From Calditrichia bacterium (GTDB lineage Bacteria; Calditrichota; Calditrichia; RBG-13-44-9; J075): DNA of 64,000 bases. The position numbers and the translations under genes are program-made. How positions within the stretch are numbered: position 1 is the first letter of the stretch; every line of letters starts with the position of its first letter. Shown piece after piece: positions 1 to 8,490 of this stretch. The notes below the pieces were generated by a model. It was not told where the DNA came from. It ran no database searches and saw nothing but the letters and a program-made list of their open reading frames with translations. The stretch is from assembly GCA_028284445.1 (NCBI GenBank), contig JANQRS010000039.1:1-64000 (forward strand). The letters are read 5' to 3'.

Positions 1-91
1 ATCCAGCATCCAGCATCCAGCATCCAGCATCCAGCATCCAGCATCCAGCATCCAGCATCCAGCATCCAGCATCCAGCATCCAGCATCCAGC
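1..91. repeat. 7-bp tandem repeat (ATCCAGC), at least 13 copies
   Basis: Thirteen perfect tandem copies of the heptamer ATCCAGC run from the window edge to base 91, so the array is probably longer than seen. It ends two bases before the stop codon of the permease gene on the minus strand, so it lies directly downstream of that gene. Perfect identity among copies suggests recent slippage expansion. Other 7-bp arrays occur at 25123-25164, 32346-32366 and 36706-36775. Confidence 0.95.
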
Positions 92-92
92 A

Positions 93-1586
93 TCACCCAC
101 CCATAAACCGAACCGCTGCCACAATTAATCCCAGAATAGCCAGTATCCAGGTATATGGCAGTGTATTCCAGAGCACTTTCTGCACATCTTGCCCCATTTC
201 GTTTGCCAGCCAAACATTATGCGTATTGGTTGGATCGCTAATGCCCTGCACCTGCCCTACTGCCAGCATCACGCCCATCACTGCACCGGCCTGCATACCG
301 CTGGCAAGAAAAATTGCCGCTAAACCATAGCCCATTCCCCAGACATTTAATGGTCCGCGATACAGCGCCAGGGGTGCTGCTAACCCAAATAACAAGATAT
401 AGCCCCAGCTAGTCTCCGGGACAATGGCCGCCATAACCGGCTTCATGATTGTTAATACCGGCCAACCTTCCGGATGCGCTGCATTCCAGCTTCCGCCGGG
501 ACCAATAATCGCATTGAGCAGCATGCCGATGCCAAGCATCAAAATAATTGCCGGCATCACAACCGTACCACCCTCGAACATTGCCCCAACCAGGGTGTTG
601 AGACTGCCTTTTTTCCAGGTAGCTACATAGCCGTAAATGAGTCCGCAAATGAAAGCGGCAATGAAATTGGTGTCGAAAAGCAGGATCAGCATTAATGGAA
701 TTAGCGGGGTGAAATAGGCGGTCCAAAGAACCTTGTCTGCTGTTCTCCGCTGCCATAACCGTCGATAAGCGCTGAAGGCGAAAAGAAGCAGCATCCCAAT
801 ACCAATTAGAATACGCATCGCTTCAAAAAAGAAGTTGCCGGCTTGGCTAATTGCCATCTGAGTGCTTTCAGGCAGATAGGGATAGCCAAGTAGTATTCCC
901 AGGAATATCGATGCAATAACTGCGCTAACCACAGCAATTCGGCGGAGATCCAGATCCTGGCCATCGCGATAGAGCTGAACGGTGATATAGACCAGCGCGC
1001 CAACCAGCGCCAGTGCGAACATCGTTAGGGCAAAAGGACGGATCTCATCAAGCGTCAATCCCATTACATCAATGTAGAGTGCCCAATTGCCGGCATTCAG
1101 CAAGCCCCCAATGCTAATGCCGAAGAGGAAAATGCCAACAATTGTCATCGCTCCAATACCAACAGAGGACATAATTGGCATAACCACGGTGGCGATCATG
1201 ATGATCGCGCCGAGTCCACCAAGCGTGGTGAAAAGCAGGGTAATGATGATCATCATCATTACTGCAATGGTCCAGGGATTGTCGCCGGATAGCTCTGCGC
1301 CTTTTTTGATAAAGTCCGCCGCAACCCCGGTCTTCTGCAGATGAACGCTCAGCATGCTGCCAAATAACGCAACTGTATAGGCATTGGCCAAACGAGTAGC
1401 GCCGGCACCGATCACGTATTGCAAAATATCATCCAAAGATACCCCGGCGATGAACGGTATTAAAAATGCCATGAGAGGCAGTGCCAAAAGCGCAGGGATT
1501 TTGCGAAAGAACATCGCCAGCGCGATGGCAAAGAAAGTAAGAGCAAAAAGCAGTAGCTGGATCAAATTGGCATCCTCAAAATGCAT
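93..1586 (-). CDS. IT-superfamily (CitMHS/GntP-like) permease
   Basis: This is a 497-residue polytopic inner-membrane protein made almost wholly of hydrophobic segments, with about 12 likely membrane spans. Glycine-rich re-entrant-like stretches (TTLGGLGAIIM near residue 120, GISIGGLLNAGNW near 160) and a conserved-looking late segment (GISDPTNTHN, near residue 455) resemble ion transporters that move organic acids or sugar acids with protons or sodium. The substrate cannot be read from the sequence. It is transcribed divergently from the FAD oxidoreductase at 1742 and sits beside sugar-metabolism genes, so uptake of a carbohydrate or organic acid is a reasonable inference. No clear Shine-Dalgarno precedes the ATG at 1586. 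An array of 7-bp repeats abuts the stop codon. Confidence 0.65.
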   Translation of the reverse strand: MHFEDANLIQLLLFALTFFAIALAMFFRKIPALLALPLMAFLIPFIAGVSLDDILQYVIGAGATRLANAYTVALFGSMLSVHLQKTGVAADFIKKGAELSGDNPWTIAVMMMIIITLLFTTLGGLGAIIMIATVVMPIMSSVGIGAMTIVGIFLFGISIGGLLNAGNWALYIDVMGLTLDEIRPFALTMFALALVGALVYITVQLYRDGQDLDLRRIAVVSAVIASIFLGILLGYPYLPESTQMAISQAGNFFFEAMRILIGIGMLLLFAFSAYRRLWQRRTADKVLWTAYFTPLIPLMLILLFDTNFIAAFICGLIYGYVATWKKGSLNTLVGAMFEGGTVVMPAIILMLGIGMLLNAIIGPGGSWNAAHPEGWPVLTIMKPVMAAIVPETSWGYILLFGLAAPLALYRGPLNVWGMGYGLAAIFLASGMQAGAVMGVMLAVGQVQGISDPTNTHNVWLANEMGQDVQKVLWNTLPYTWILAILGLIVAAVRFMGG

Positions 1587-1675
1587 TTGGCCCGTTGATT
1601 ATCTAATGCGAATTCTCTAACATATCGAACCTTAAGGTAATCGACAATGGGATAATGGTAGACTTGGGTTGGAGT

Positions 1676-1717
1676 CCCTTCTCTATCTCCTCCCGGTGCG
1701 AGATAGAGGGGGGAGAG
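1676..1717. repeat. Inverted repeat between divergent genes (CTATCTC family)
   Basis: Arms reading CTCTATCTC and GAGATAGAG flank a short GC-rich centre in the gap between the divergent permease and FAD oxidoreductase. The same arm core recurs in a longer, perfect hairpin at 15701-15740, so this is a dispersed element and not a gene-specific operator. It lies 25-60 bases before the chosen start of the oxidoreductase and could sit in its 5' leader. Confidence 0.6.
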
Positions 1718-1741
1718 GCTTATTTGAGCGGATTGGACTAT

Positions 1742-3397
1742 ATGAAACAGACAAAAACAGACATTCTCATTATCGGCGGTGGCACGTCCGGTGTGTGCGC
1801 CGGGATTCAGGCTGCGCGCCTCGGCGCGAATGTGTTGCTTGTTGAGCCGACTCCCTGGCTGGGCGGTATGCTGACTGCTGCCGGCGTCTCGGCAATAGAT
1901 GGCAATCACCGTCTGCCCTCCGGCTTGTGGGGAGAATTTCGCCAGCGGCTCTACGATCATTATGGTGGAGCGGAAGCGGTCTTTACCGGGTGGGTGAGCA
2001 ATACTCAATTTGAGCCGAAAGTGGGTGCACAAATTTTGGGCGCGATGGCTGCTGCAGAGAAAACGCTATCGGTCATGCATGGCTATCGGGTTCAATCCCT
2101 GCAGAAAAGCGAGCATCGAGTTACCGGTGCCATGATCGTCGGGCCGGATGGTAATGGGCAGGTAGTAACTGCCAAAATCACCATTGATGCCACTGAATAT
2201 GGTGATGTGCTGGCAATGGCCGGATGTGAATACGATCTTGGCCGAGATGCGCGCAGCGAAACCGGCGAAGCCGGTGCCGCGGAAAAAATCGATGATGCCA
2301 TCCAGGACTTAACCTATGTGGCAATTTTACAGGCTTATCCCGATGGGCAAGCGCCCCTGGTGCCGAAACCCGCGAACTATGATCCAAGCCGTTTTCGCGG
2401 CTGCTGCAAAGAAGCGGGGCCGGATCCCACCAATACCAGTTGTGAAGCGATGATCAGCTATGGCCGCCTGCCAAATGATAAATACATGATCAACTGGCCA
2501 CGTTTCGGCAACGATATTTTTCTCCCGCTCACTGAGATGAATGAAAGAGAACGAAACGATGCGCTCAAGCAAGCGAAGGAGCATACGCTGGCCTTCGTCT
2601 ATTTCCTTCAACAAGAATTAGGGCAGCGCCATTTAGGCCTCGCGCAAGACGAATTTCCAACAGCGGATGCTTTGCCGTTGATACCTTATATCCGAGAAAG
2701 CCGTCGTTTACGTGGTGTACAGCGCTTGCTTGTTGACGATCTTGCTGATCCTTATGGCAATGCAAATCGCGCATTATACCGCTATGGGATTGCTGTTGGT
2801 GACTATCCCCTCGATCACCACCATGACCAGTATCCGGGCGAAGTGAAAGAGAGTTATGCGAGCCTCCCGGCCTTCAACGTGCCCTACGGCTGCCTTGTGC
2901 CCAAGGAAATCGACGGATTGTTGGTTGCTGAGAAGAGCATTTCTGTAACCCACCTGGTGAATGGCTGCACGCGCCTTCAGCCAGTGGTGATGGGCATTGG
3001 GCAGGCCGCTGGTGCTGCCGCGGCGCTCTCTATAGAACAGCAGAAGCAGCCACGCGAAATGGATGTTGCAATTCTCCAGGAAACGTTGCTTAAGGCCAAC
3101 TGTATGCTGATGCCATTTTCTGATGTGCCGCCAGCGCATGACGATTTCAAAATTGCGCAGCGGGCCGGACTTGGCGGGACTCTGCACGGAAGAGGTGAGT
3201 CAATCGATTGGGCCAATCGCATGTATTTTGACCCCGATGGAGTTTTGACGACTGATCAATTAAAGCAAGCGCTTCAGGCGGCAAATTATGATAAAGCGGA
3301 TCTACCGCCGGTCGATTTAAATCGAAAATTCACCCGCTTGGAATTTGCCAGATATATGGATCGGGTGCTACCCAGGCGAAGCGGTTTATTTCTGTGA
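1742..3397 (+). CDS. FAD-dependent oxidoreductase (FAD_oxidored type) with SLH-like tail
   Basis: This 551-residue protein begins with a dinucleotide-binding fold: GGGTSG follows the first beta strand near residue 12, with an acidic residue (LLVEP) closing the fold. The body (WLGGMLTAAG, FIGxATEYGD-like IDATEYGDVLAMAG, RESRRLRG, VNGCTRLQPVVMGIGQAAG) matches the large family of FAD oxidoreductases annotated next to glycoside-use genes in environmental bacteria; their substrates are mostly unknown. The last ~90 residues (DPDGVLTTDQL and FTRLEFARYMDRVL) resemble an S-layer-homology module, seen on some family members. I chose the ATG at 1742 because the flavin fold starts just after it; an upstream in-frame ATG at 1655 would add 29 residues encoded by a repeat. 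The DUF4434 gene follows in the same direction. Confidence 0.8.
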   Translation: MKQTKTDILIIGGGTSGVCAGIQAARLGANVLLVEPTPWLGGMLTAAGVSAIDGNHRLPSGLWGEFRQRLYDHYGGAEAVFTGWVSNTQFEPKVGAQILGAMAAAEKTLSVMHGYRVQSLQKSEHRVTGAMIVGPDGNGQVVTAKITIDATEYGDVLAMAGCEYDLGRDARSETGEAGAAEKIDDAIQDLTYVAILQAYPDGQAPLVPKPANYDPSRFRGCCKEAGPDPTNTSCEAMISYGRLPNDKYMINWPRFGNDIFLPLTEMNERERNDALKQAKEHTLAFVYFLQQELGQRHLGLAQDEFPTADALPLIPYIRESRRLRGVQRLLVDDLADPYGNANRALYRYGIAVGDYPLDHHHDQYPGEVKESYASLPAFNVPYGCLVPKEIDGLLVAEKSISVTHLVNGCTRLQPVVMGIGQAAGAAAALSIEQQKQPREMDVAILQETLLKANCMLMPFSDVPPAHDDFKIAQRAGLGGTLHGRGESIDWANRMYFDPDGVLTTDQLKQALQAANYDKADLPPVDLNRKFTRLEFARYMDRVLPRRSGLFL

Positions 3398-3482
3398 AAG
3401 GCCAGGAGCCAAATATTAAAATACCAAAGGAAAGATGAGCGGCAGAGCAGCTCATCGGTCAGATGAAATAGAAGGAGCATTT

Positions 3483-4382
3483 ATGCGCATTACCGGAACA
3501 TTTATCGACGAAATCACATTTGACATACCCCCACACAACTGGGGACGGGAAGACTGGGCAAAAGAATTCCAGGTGTTTAAGGATATTGGTATTGATACGG
3601 TCATTATTATTCGCGGTGGCTACAAGCGTCGTAGTGTGTTCCCGTCAAAGGTGGTTGGTGATAGCTATGCGCCCGATCTTGCCCAGATATTTCTGGATGA
3701 GGCGCAGCGCCATGGTATCAATCTGTTCTTTGGTATATTTGATTCCGGATTGTTTGGCCTTCAAAAATGGGACGATTGGAAAGAAGAATTGGTAATCAAC
3801 CGGCGATTCATTGATGAAGTGCAGGAACGTTACGGTGATCATCCCGCCTTTCATGGTTGGTATATTTCGCATGAGACCAGCATTTTGATTGCCGGTATTC
3901 GCGAATTTTATGACAACATCAGTGCCTATATGAAAGAGACAACACCGCAGAAGCCGGTACTAATTTCACCCTATTATTCGAGTGGCGTGGTGCATCAGGA
4001 ATCAAACATGGTGCGGACAATGGAGCAATTTGCAGATGAATGGCGCCTGATTCTCTCCGAGAGCGCAGCTGTGGATATTTGCGCATTTCAGGACGGTACT
4101 GCACCGCTTGATAAACTGCCGAACTACATGGCCGCCATCAAGGAAGTTTGTAAGGAAACCGGTAAGGCTTTTTGGAATAATACCGAATCCTTTTCCCGGG
4201 ATTTTCCCATCAAATTTCCGCCGACGGACTATCGCACGCTTTTCGAAAAATTGCGCGTCACTTCGCCCTTTGTAGAGAAACAAATTACCTTTGAATTCAG
4301 CCATTTTCTCAGTCCCAATTCGATCTGGCCGGCGGCGCGTAATCTGTTCGAACGTTACCGGGAAACATATCTGCAAGATTGA
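3483..4382 (+). CDS. DUF4434 TIM-barrel protein, probable glycoside-hydrolase-like
   Basis: A 299-residue protein without a signal peptide. Its opening (GTFIDEITFDIPPHNWG, then a tryptophan-containing helix and GIDTVIIIRGGYKRR) is characteristic of DUF4434, a TIM-barrel family distantly related to glycoside hydrolases. Acidic residues at strand ends (HGWYISHE, GIFDSG, CAFQDGTA) could form an active site, but I cannot assign a reaction. The start at 3483 follows a good GAAGGAG site; an in-frame ATG at 3435 has none. It lies 85 bases downstream of the FAD oxidoreductase and is probably co-transcribed, so the two may act on the same carbohydrate. Confidence 0.75.
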   Translation: MRITGTFIDEITFDIPPHNWGREDWAKEFQVFKDIGIDTVIIIRGGYKRRSVFPSKVVGDSYAPDLAQIFLDEAQRHGINLFFGIFDSGLFGLQKWDDWKEELVINRRFIDEVQERYGDHPAFHGWYISHETSILIAGIREFYDNISAYMKETTPQKPVLISPYYSSGVVHQESNMVRTMEQFADEWRLILSESAAVDICAFQDGTAPLDKLPNYMAAIKEVCKETGKAFWNNTESFSRDFPIKFPPTDYRTLFEKLRVTSPFVEKQITFEFSHFLSPNSIWPAARNLFERYRETYLQD

Positions 4383-4528
4383 TTAAGCTTCAAACACGCA
4401 TGCCGGAGATGTCACTGAGCATGTGCGAGGTTTAAATTAAATGTCGTACATATGTGAGATTCCGGTTTGCCTATCAAAGCGGTAATGCAAAGATTGCAAA
4501 AACCTATACCTATCAGGGAGAGAAGAAT

Positions 4529-6448
4529 ATGATTCATCGATTCATTTCATATATCGCAGTTCTGTTCATCGCTGTTGGCTATTTGCTTGCAGATAATCTG
4601 GTACGTCAGGAGACCGGTGTGGATGATGTCCATTCAATGCTGGGGATCACCGGCAACGATGTCATCATTGCCATTTTAGACCGCGGCATCGATTATGAAC
4701 ATCCGGATTTTATCAATCCGGACGGAACCTCGCGAATCCTCTATATTTACGATATGCTGGATGATCCCGGCAATGGCGAAATTGGTATCGTTTATAGCAA
4801 GGCCGAGATTGACGCCGCGCTCATCAGCGGGCAACGGCTGGCGACACGCGATGCAGTTGGTCATGGCACAGCAACGGCCGGGCTGGCCGGCGGCAATGGC
4901 GTAGCCAGTGGCGGGCAATACGCCGGTATGGCACCGGACGCCAAATTTATCATTGTGAAGATTACTTCGGAAGGGGCACCTGCCCACGGAAATGAAGCGG
5001 CTGAAGCGGCATTTTACGATCCGACATATATCCCAATAGCCATCGACTTTGTGCTGGAAAAGGCGGCTGAAGAAGGCCTGCCGGTTGTGATGCTGGCGAA
5101 TTTTGGCAGCATTAATGGGCCGATGGATGGCACCAGTTCGCTGGCGAGGGCCATTGATACGCGTTTTGGCGAGTCATTCCCCGGCCGGGTCTTTATCACC
5201 GGCAGCAGTGATGATGGTGGCACAGATAATCATGCGGCCGGTACCATCAGCAGCGGGCAGAGCATCGACCTGCAAATTAATGTAGTCAACAATTTTGCGC
5301 GGGTTGATCTGTGGTATGATGAAACGGATCGTTTTGATGTAGAAATTATTACCCCGACTGGTAGCTTGGGGCCCTATGTAGCTCCGGCAACCAGTGCCGG
5401 TGCCGACTTTCAGAGTACCTCGACAGTGTTCTACTTTCATCGCGGGAGTGACGTCGACTTTTCTGACGCAGATAATGGCCGCCGCGAAATCTTGATCGAT
5501 ATCGTTAATGCGCCCGGGATCTATACGCTGCGTCTGACCGGGGCAACTGTCGTTGACGGAAGTTTTCAGGCATCATTGAATCCGGCTACTATATTAGGCG
5601 CCACAACCAACGAATTCCAGAGTTTTGTTGTTCCCGGACATACCATCTGGGATCTGGCTGCCGCTTTCAACAATATTACGCCCAATTCCTACGTGTTTCG
5701 CGAAAACTGGACGGATGTGGATGGGATCTCGCGTACCTTTCCCGGTAATGATGCCGGTGAAGGCGCCCTTTGGACCGGCAGTGGCGTTGGACCCACTTTC
5801 GATGGTCGCTTGGGGATTACGGTTAGCGCCCCCGGGAATTCCAATATTGCAGCCTATGGTGAACGATCCTATTTTAACACCTTTCGGTTTAACGTGATTG
5901 ATGATCAAAATGGCCCATACGGGGTGCTCGGGGCAGTGAGCGGCGCCGCACCGGTGTTGACCGGCATTGTTGCCCTGATGCTTTCAGTTGATTCTACTTT
6001 GAACGCCATCGAGGTACGCGATATTTTACAAAACACCGCTCGAAGCGATGTCTTCACCGGCACAACGCCAAATACAAGCTGGGGATACGGCAAGGTCGAT
6101 GCATTGGCAGCGGTTACCGAAGTTATGAACCTGAGTGATATTGAAGGGCCAAACGATCCCCTCGCCAGCGGATTTGAATTGATGCAAAACTATCCAAATC
6201 CATTTAATCCTGCTACTACCATTGCTTATGAAATAGGACAACCGGGCCCGGTTCAACTAATAATTTATGATACCGCCGGCCGGACAATTCGAACTTTGGC
6301 CAATGAGTCGCTTCAGCCTGCGGGCCGCTATGAAGTCCTCTGGGACGGCCGGGACCAGGCCGGGCAGAATGTTGGGTCCGGCATATACTTTTACCGGCTG
6401 CAAGCCGGAGACTATAGCCTTGTGAATAAGGCGATTCTGCTACGCTAA
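4529..6448 (+). CDS. Secreted S8 subtilisin-like serine protease with T9SS sorting domain
   Basis: The 639-residue product starts with a signal peptide (hydrophobic stretch to about residue 21). The catalytic triad is visible: Asp51 in AILDRGID, His112 in VGHGTATAG and Ser471 in AVSGAAP, where the family norm is GTSMAAP. The space between His and Ser contains a beta-rich insert (residues ~235-365) reminiscent of a P-domain or jelly roll. The last ~85 residues start with QNYPNPFNPATT and end in a beta-sandwich, the type A sorting domain that directs export through the type IX system. Asp51 follows the signal peptide closely, leaving no room for the usual inhibitory pro-domain. It is followed after 15 bases by the sugar epimerase gene. 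The ATG at 4529 has AGAGAAGA upstream and begins the signal peptide. Confidence 0.88.
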   Translation: MIHRFISYIAVLFIAVGYLLADNLVRQETGVDDVHSMLGITGNDVIIAILDRGIDYEHPDFINPDGTSRILYIYDMLDDPGNGEIGIVYSKAEIDAALISGQRLATRDAVGHGTATAGLAGGNGVASGGQYAGMAPDAKFIIVKITSEGAPAHGNEAAEAAFYDPTYIPIAIDFVLEKAAEEGLPVVMLANFGSINGPMDGTSSLARAIDTRFGESFPGRVFITGSSDDGGTDNHAAGTISSGQSIDLQINVVNNFARVDLWYDETDRFDVEIITPTGSLGPYVAPATSAGADFQSTSTVFYFHRGSDVDFSDADNGRREILIDIVNAPGIYTLRLTGATVVDGSFQASLNPATILGATTNEFQSFVVPGHTIWDLAAAFNNITPNSYVFRENWTDVDGISRTFPGNDAGEGALWTGSGVGPTFDGRLGITVSAPGNSNIAAYGERSYFNTFRFNVIDDQNGPYGVLGAVSGAAPVLTGIVALMLSVDSTLNAIEVRDILQNTARSDVFTGTTPNTSWGYGKVDALAAVTEVMNLSDIEGPNDPLASGFELMQNYPNPFNPATTIAYEIGQPGPVQLIIYDTAGRTIRTLANESLQPAGRYEVLWDGRDQAGQNVGSGIYFYRLQAGDYSLVNKAILLR

Positions 6449-6463
6449 CTGAAGAGGTGATTA

Positions 6464-7621
6464 TTGAATTTCTCATCGTACCATGAGCTTTACAAGACAG
6501 CCTTGCTGGGTGACGTCATACCATTCTGGGAGAAACATTCGCTTGATGAGGAATTTGGTGGCTACTTCAGTTGTTTAAATCGCAACGGTTCAGTATTCGA
6601 TACCGACAAGTTCCTTTGGCTACAAGCACGGCAGGTTTGGTTCTTTTCGATGCTCTACAATCGCCTGGAAAAGCGGGATGATTGGTTGAGTATCGCCCGT
6701 CATGGTGCGTCATTCCTTGCAAAGCATGGGCGTGATGAAGATGGTAACTGGTATTTCTCATTAAATCAGCAGGGGCAGCCGCTGGTTCAGCCCTATAATA
6801 TCTTTTCCGATTGTTTTGCGGCAATGGCCTTTAGCCAGTTTGCCCTTGCTGCCGAGAATGAGCAGGCCAAGGCGATTGCTGATGGGACTTTCAGGAATAT
6901 TCTACGCCGCAAAAACAATCCCAAGGGCCAATACAATAAAATTGTGCCCGAGACTCGTCCCATGAAAAGCCTGGCGTTTCCCATGATCATGGCCAATTTG
7001 ACCTTGGAATTGGATTGGTTACTTGATAAGGAGATGGTTGAGGAAACCGTCGACTTTTGCCTTGCGGAATTATTTGATGCCTTTCTTGAGCCGGAGACAG
7101 GCGTGCTACTGGAAAATGTTGCCCCGGACGGTAGCCGACTCGACTGCTTCGAAGGCCGAATCATCAATCCCGGACATGTCATCGAGGCCTGCTGGTTTGT
7201 GATGGATATTGCCGAACGTCGGGGAGACAAGGCGTTGATTGATCGGTCTATCGAGGTGATGTTATCTACACTTGAGTTTGGATGGGACAACGAATATGAC
7301 GGTATTCTTTACTTTAAGGATATCGCTGGAAAACCGCCTCAGCAATTGGAGTGGGATCAGAAACTTTGGTGGGTGCACCTGGAGACCATGGTGGCCCTGC
7401 TAATGGCCTATCGCCTGACTGGCAATGAAAGCTGTGCCGATTGGTACAAGAAGGTCCACGCCTATGCCTGGAATCATTTTCCTGATGCTGAATTTGGGGA
7501 GTGGTATGGGTATTTGAATCGCCGTGGTGAGGTCTTACTTCCTCTTAAGGGCGGGAAATGGAAAGGCTGTTTCCATGTCCCGCGTGCACTGTATATGTGC
7601 ATGCGGCAGTTAGAGCATTAA
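6464..7621 (+). CDS. N-acylglucosamine 2-epimerase family (AGE/cellobiose epimerase-like) enzyme
   Basis: A 385-residue cytoplasmic (alpha/alpha)6-barrel protein. Family hallmarks are in order: QARQVWFFSMLYN near residue 60, a cluster NPGHVIEACWF near 240 with the conserved histidine, KLWWVHLETMVALL near 300 with the second histidine, and KGCFHVPRALYM near the C-terminus with the third. These histidines act as general acid and base in C2 epimerisation of sugars. Members epimerise N-acetylglucosamine, cellobiose, mannose or related sugars; the exact substrate here is not determined. The apparent start is TTG at 6464 with GAAGAGGTGA just upstream and no closer ATG. It sits 15 bases after the protease gene, pointing to shared transcription. 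Confidence 0.85.
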   Translation: MNFSSYHELYKTALLGDVIPFWEKHSLDEEFGGYFSCLNRNGSVFDTDKFLWLQARQVWFFSMLYNRLEKRDDWLSIARHGASFLAKHGRDEDGNWYFSLNQQGQPLVQPYNIFSDCFAAMAFSQFALAAENEQAKAIADGTFRNILRRKNNPKGQYNKIVPETRPMKSLAFPMIMANLTLELDWLLDKEMVEETVDFCLAELFDAFLEPETGVLLENVAPDGSRLDCFEGRIINPGHVIEACWFVMDIAERRGDKALIDRSIEVMLSTLEFGWDNEYDGILYFKDIAGKPPQQLEWDQKLWWVHLETMVALLMAYRLTGNESCADWYKKVHAYAWNHFPDAEFGEWYGYLNRRGEVLLPLKGGKWKGCFHVPRALYMCMRQLEH

Positions 7622-7626
7622 ATATA

Positions 7627-7657
7627 TTCCCCTTCGAAGGGGGATTCTAGGGGGATG
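7627..7657. repeat. Dispersed palindromic repeat, CCCCCTTCGAAGGGGG family
   Basis: A CCCCTTCGAAGGGG palindrome followed by ATTCTAGGGGGATG lies right after the epimerase gene. The same element, in fuller form, appears at 11712-11755 and 34968-35015. Here the left outer arm (CATCCCCCT) is missing, so it is a partial copy. It could act as a transcript end but has no U-tract. Confidence 0.75.
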
Positions 7658-7895
7658 TGGAACATTTGGGGTGTTACAGGTCAATTACAAATCCTGCTAA
7701 TCGCTTGTTTTTGCTGGGATTGCGAAATACGATTTTTGATAGCTTTGGCAGTTTTGTTCCACCGGTTCTGAAACGATTGCGAAATGTGTGCTGCTGTTAA
7801 GTGTTTATTAAACATGGGTTTGTCTCTGTTGCGGCAGGTCTGGCAGAGAATTTGCGATCCTCTTGGGTGAATACGCCCCAATAAGGAGACCAATA

Positions 7896-8432
7896 ATGGC
7901 ACGAGTTACGATAAAAGATCTCGCAAGAGAATTGGATATATCTTACAGCACTGTTTCCCGGGCACTAAGTGATCATCCTGATATTAGCGCCGAAACCAAG
8001 AGCCGGGTCATGTCCCTGGCAGATCGTCGCAATTATCGCCCGAATCTGCTCGCGAAAAGTCTACGCACCAGTCGAACGGACACCATTGGCGTCATCGTTC
8101 CGGACATCGTCAGCCCGTTCTTCTCTGCACTGTTGAATGAGATTGAATCGATCGTTTCAGAGGCAGGTTACCTGGTGACTTTTGCCCAATCCCATGGACG
8201 CACGGATCGTGAAGTCTTTCTGCAGGAGTTGTTGGCGGCAAAAGGGGTTGATGGCATTATCATATGGCCGGCAAATAATAGCGCCACGCCTGATACCCAT
8301 CGCTTGCCTGTTCATCGGCAAATTCCCACCGTGCATATGATGCCGATTGATGTTTCGGATGCGACGGACAATGAAGTGAGTCTTAAGACCGGTAAGCGTG
8401 CTGCGGAGAGTTTGCTAGAAAAAATTGCCTGA
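7896..8432 (+). CDS. LacI/GalR-family regulator, C-terminally truncated
   Basis: The 178-residue product carries an intact LacI-type DNA-binding domain (TIKDLARELDISYSTVSRAL at residues ~5-24, then the hinge region NYRPNLLAKSLR) and the first half of the periplasmic-binding-protein-like effector domain (TIGVIVPDIVSPFF, VDGIIIWPA). Family members are about 330-350 residues; this one stops right after the segment that normally reads DN-E-G, here DNEVSLKTGKRAAESLL. The second half of the sugar-binding and dimerisation core is absent, and a hairpin follows at once. It is either a decayed gene or a short regulator that no longer senses ligand. The start at 7896 follows AAGGAG. By position it would control the upstream sugar genes. 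Confidence 0.85.
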   Translation: MARVTIKDLARELDISYSTVSRALSDHPDISAETKSRVMSLADRRNYRPNLLAKSLRTSRTDTIGVIVPDIVSPFFSALLNEIESIVSEAGYLVTFAQSHGRTDREVFLQELLAAKGVDGIIIWPANNSATPDTHRLPVHRQIPTVHMMPIDVSDATDNEVSLKTGKRAAESLLEKIA

Positions 8433-8449
8433 CACGAGATAAACGCTTT

Positions 8450-8477
8450 TACTACGCAACCCGAGGGCTGCGTAGTA
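8450..8477. terminator. Hairpin between convergent genes
   Basis: Arms TACTACGCA and TGCGTAGTA (9 bp) extend inward through one mismatch and CCC/GGG, leaving a GAG loop. It lies between the convergent truncated lacI-type gene and the epimerase gene and could end transcripts from either side. Neither side has a strong U-tract. Confidence 0.6.
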
Positions 8478-8490
8478 GATGCTTAAGTCG

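Noticed and set aside
1..91. The heptamer array as a CRISPR
   Set aside because: The units are seven bases with no spacers, so it is a microsatellite and not a CRISPR array. None of the other repeats has CRISPR-like spacing or cas genes nearby.
1655..1741. Longer start for the FAD oxidoreductase at 1655
   Set aside because: The extra 29 residues derive mostly from a dispersed inverted repeat; the flavin fold begins directly after the ATG at 1742.
7700..7880. LacI-type operator upstream of the truncated regulator
   Set aside because: Stretches such as TGAAACGATTGCGAAA look partly like LacI-family operators, but the symmetry is too weak to call a site.
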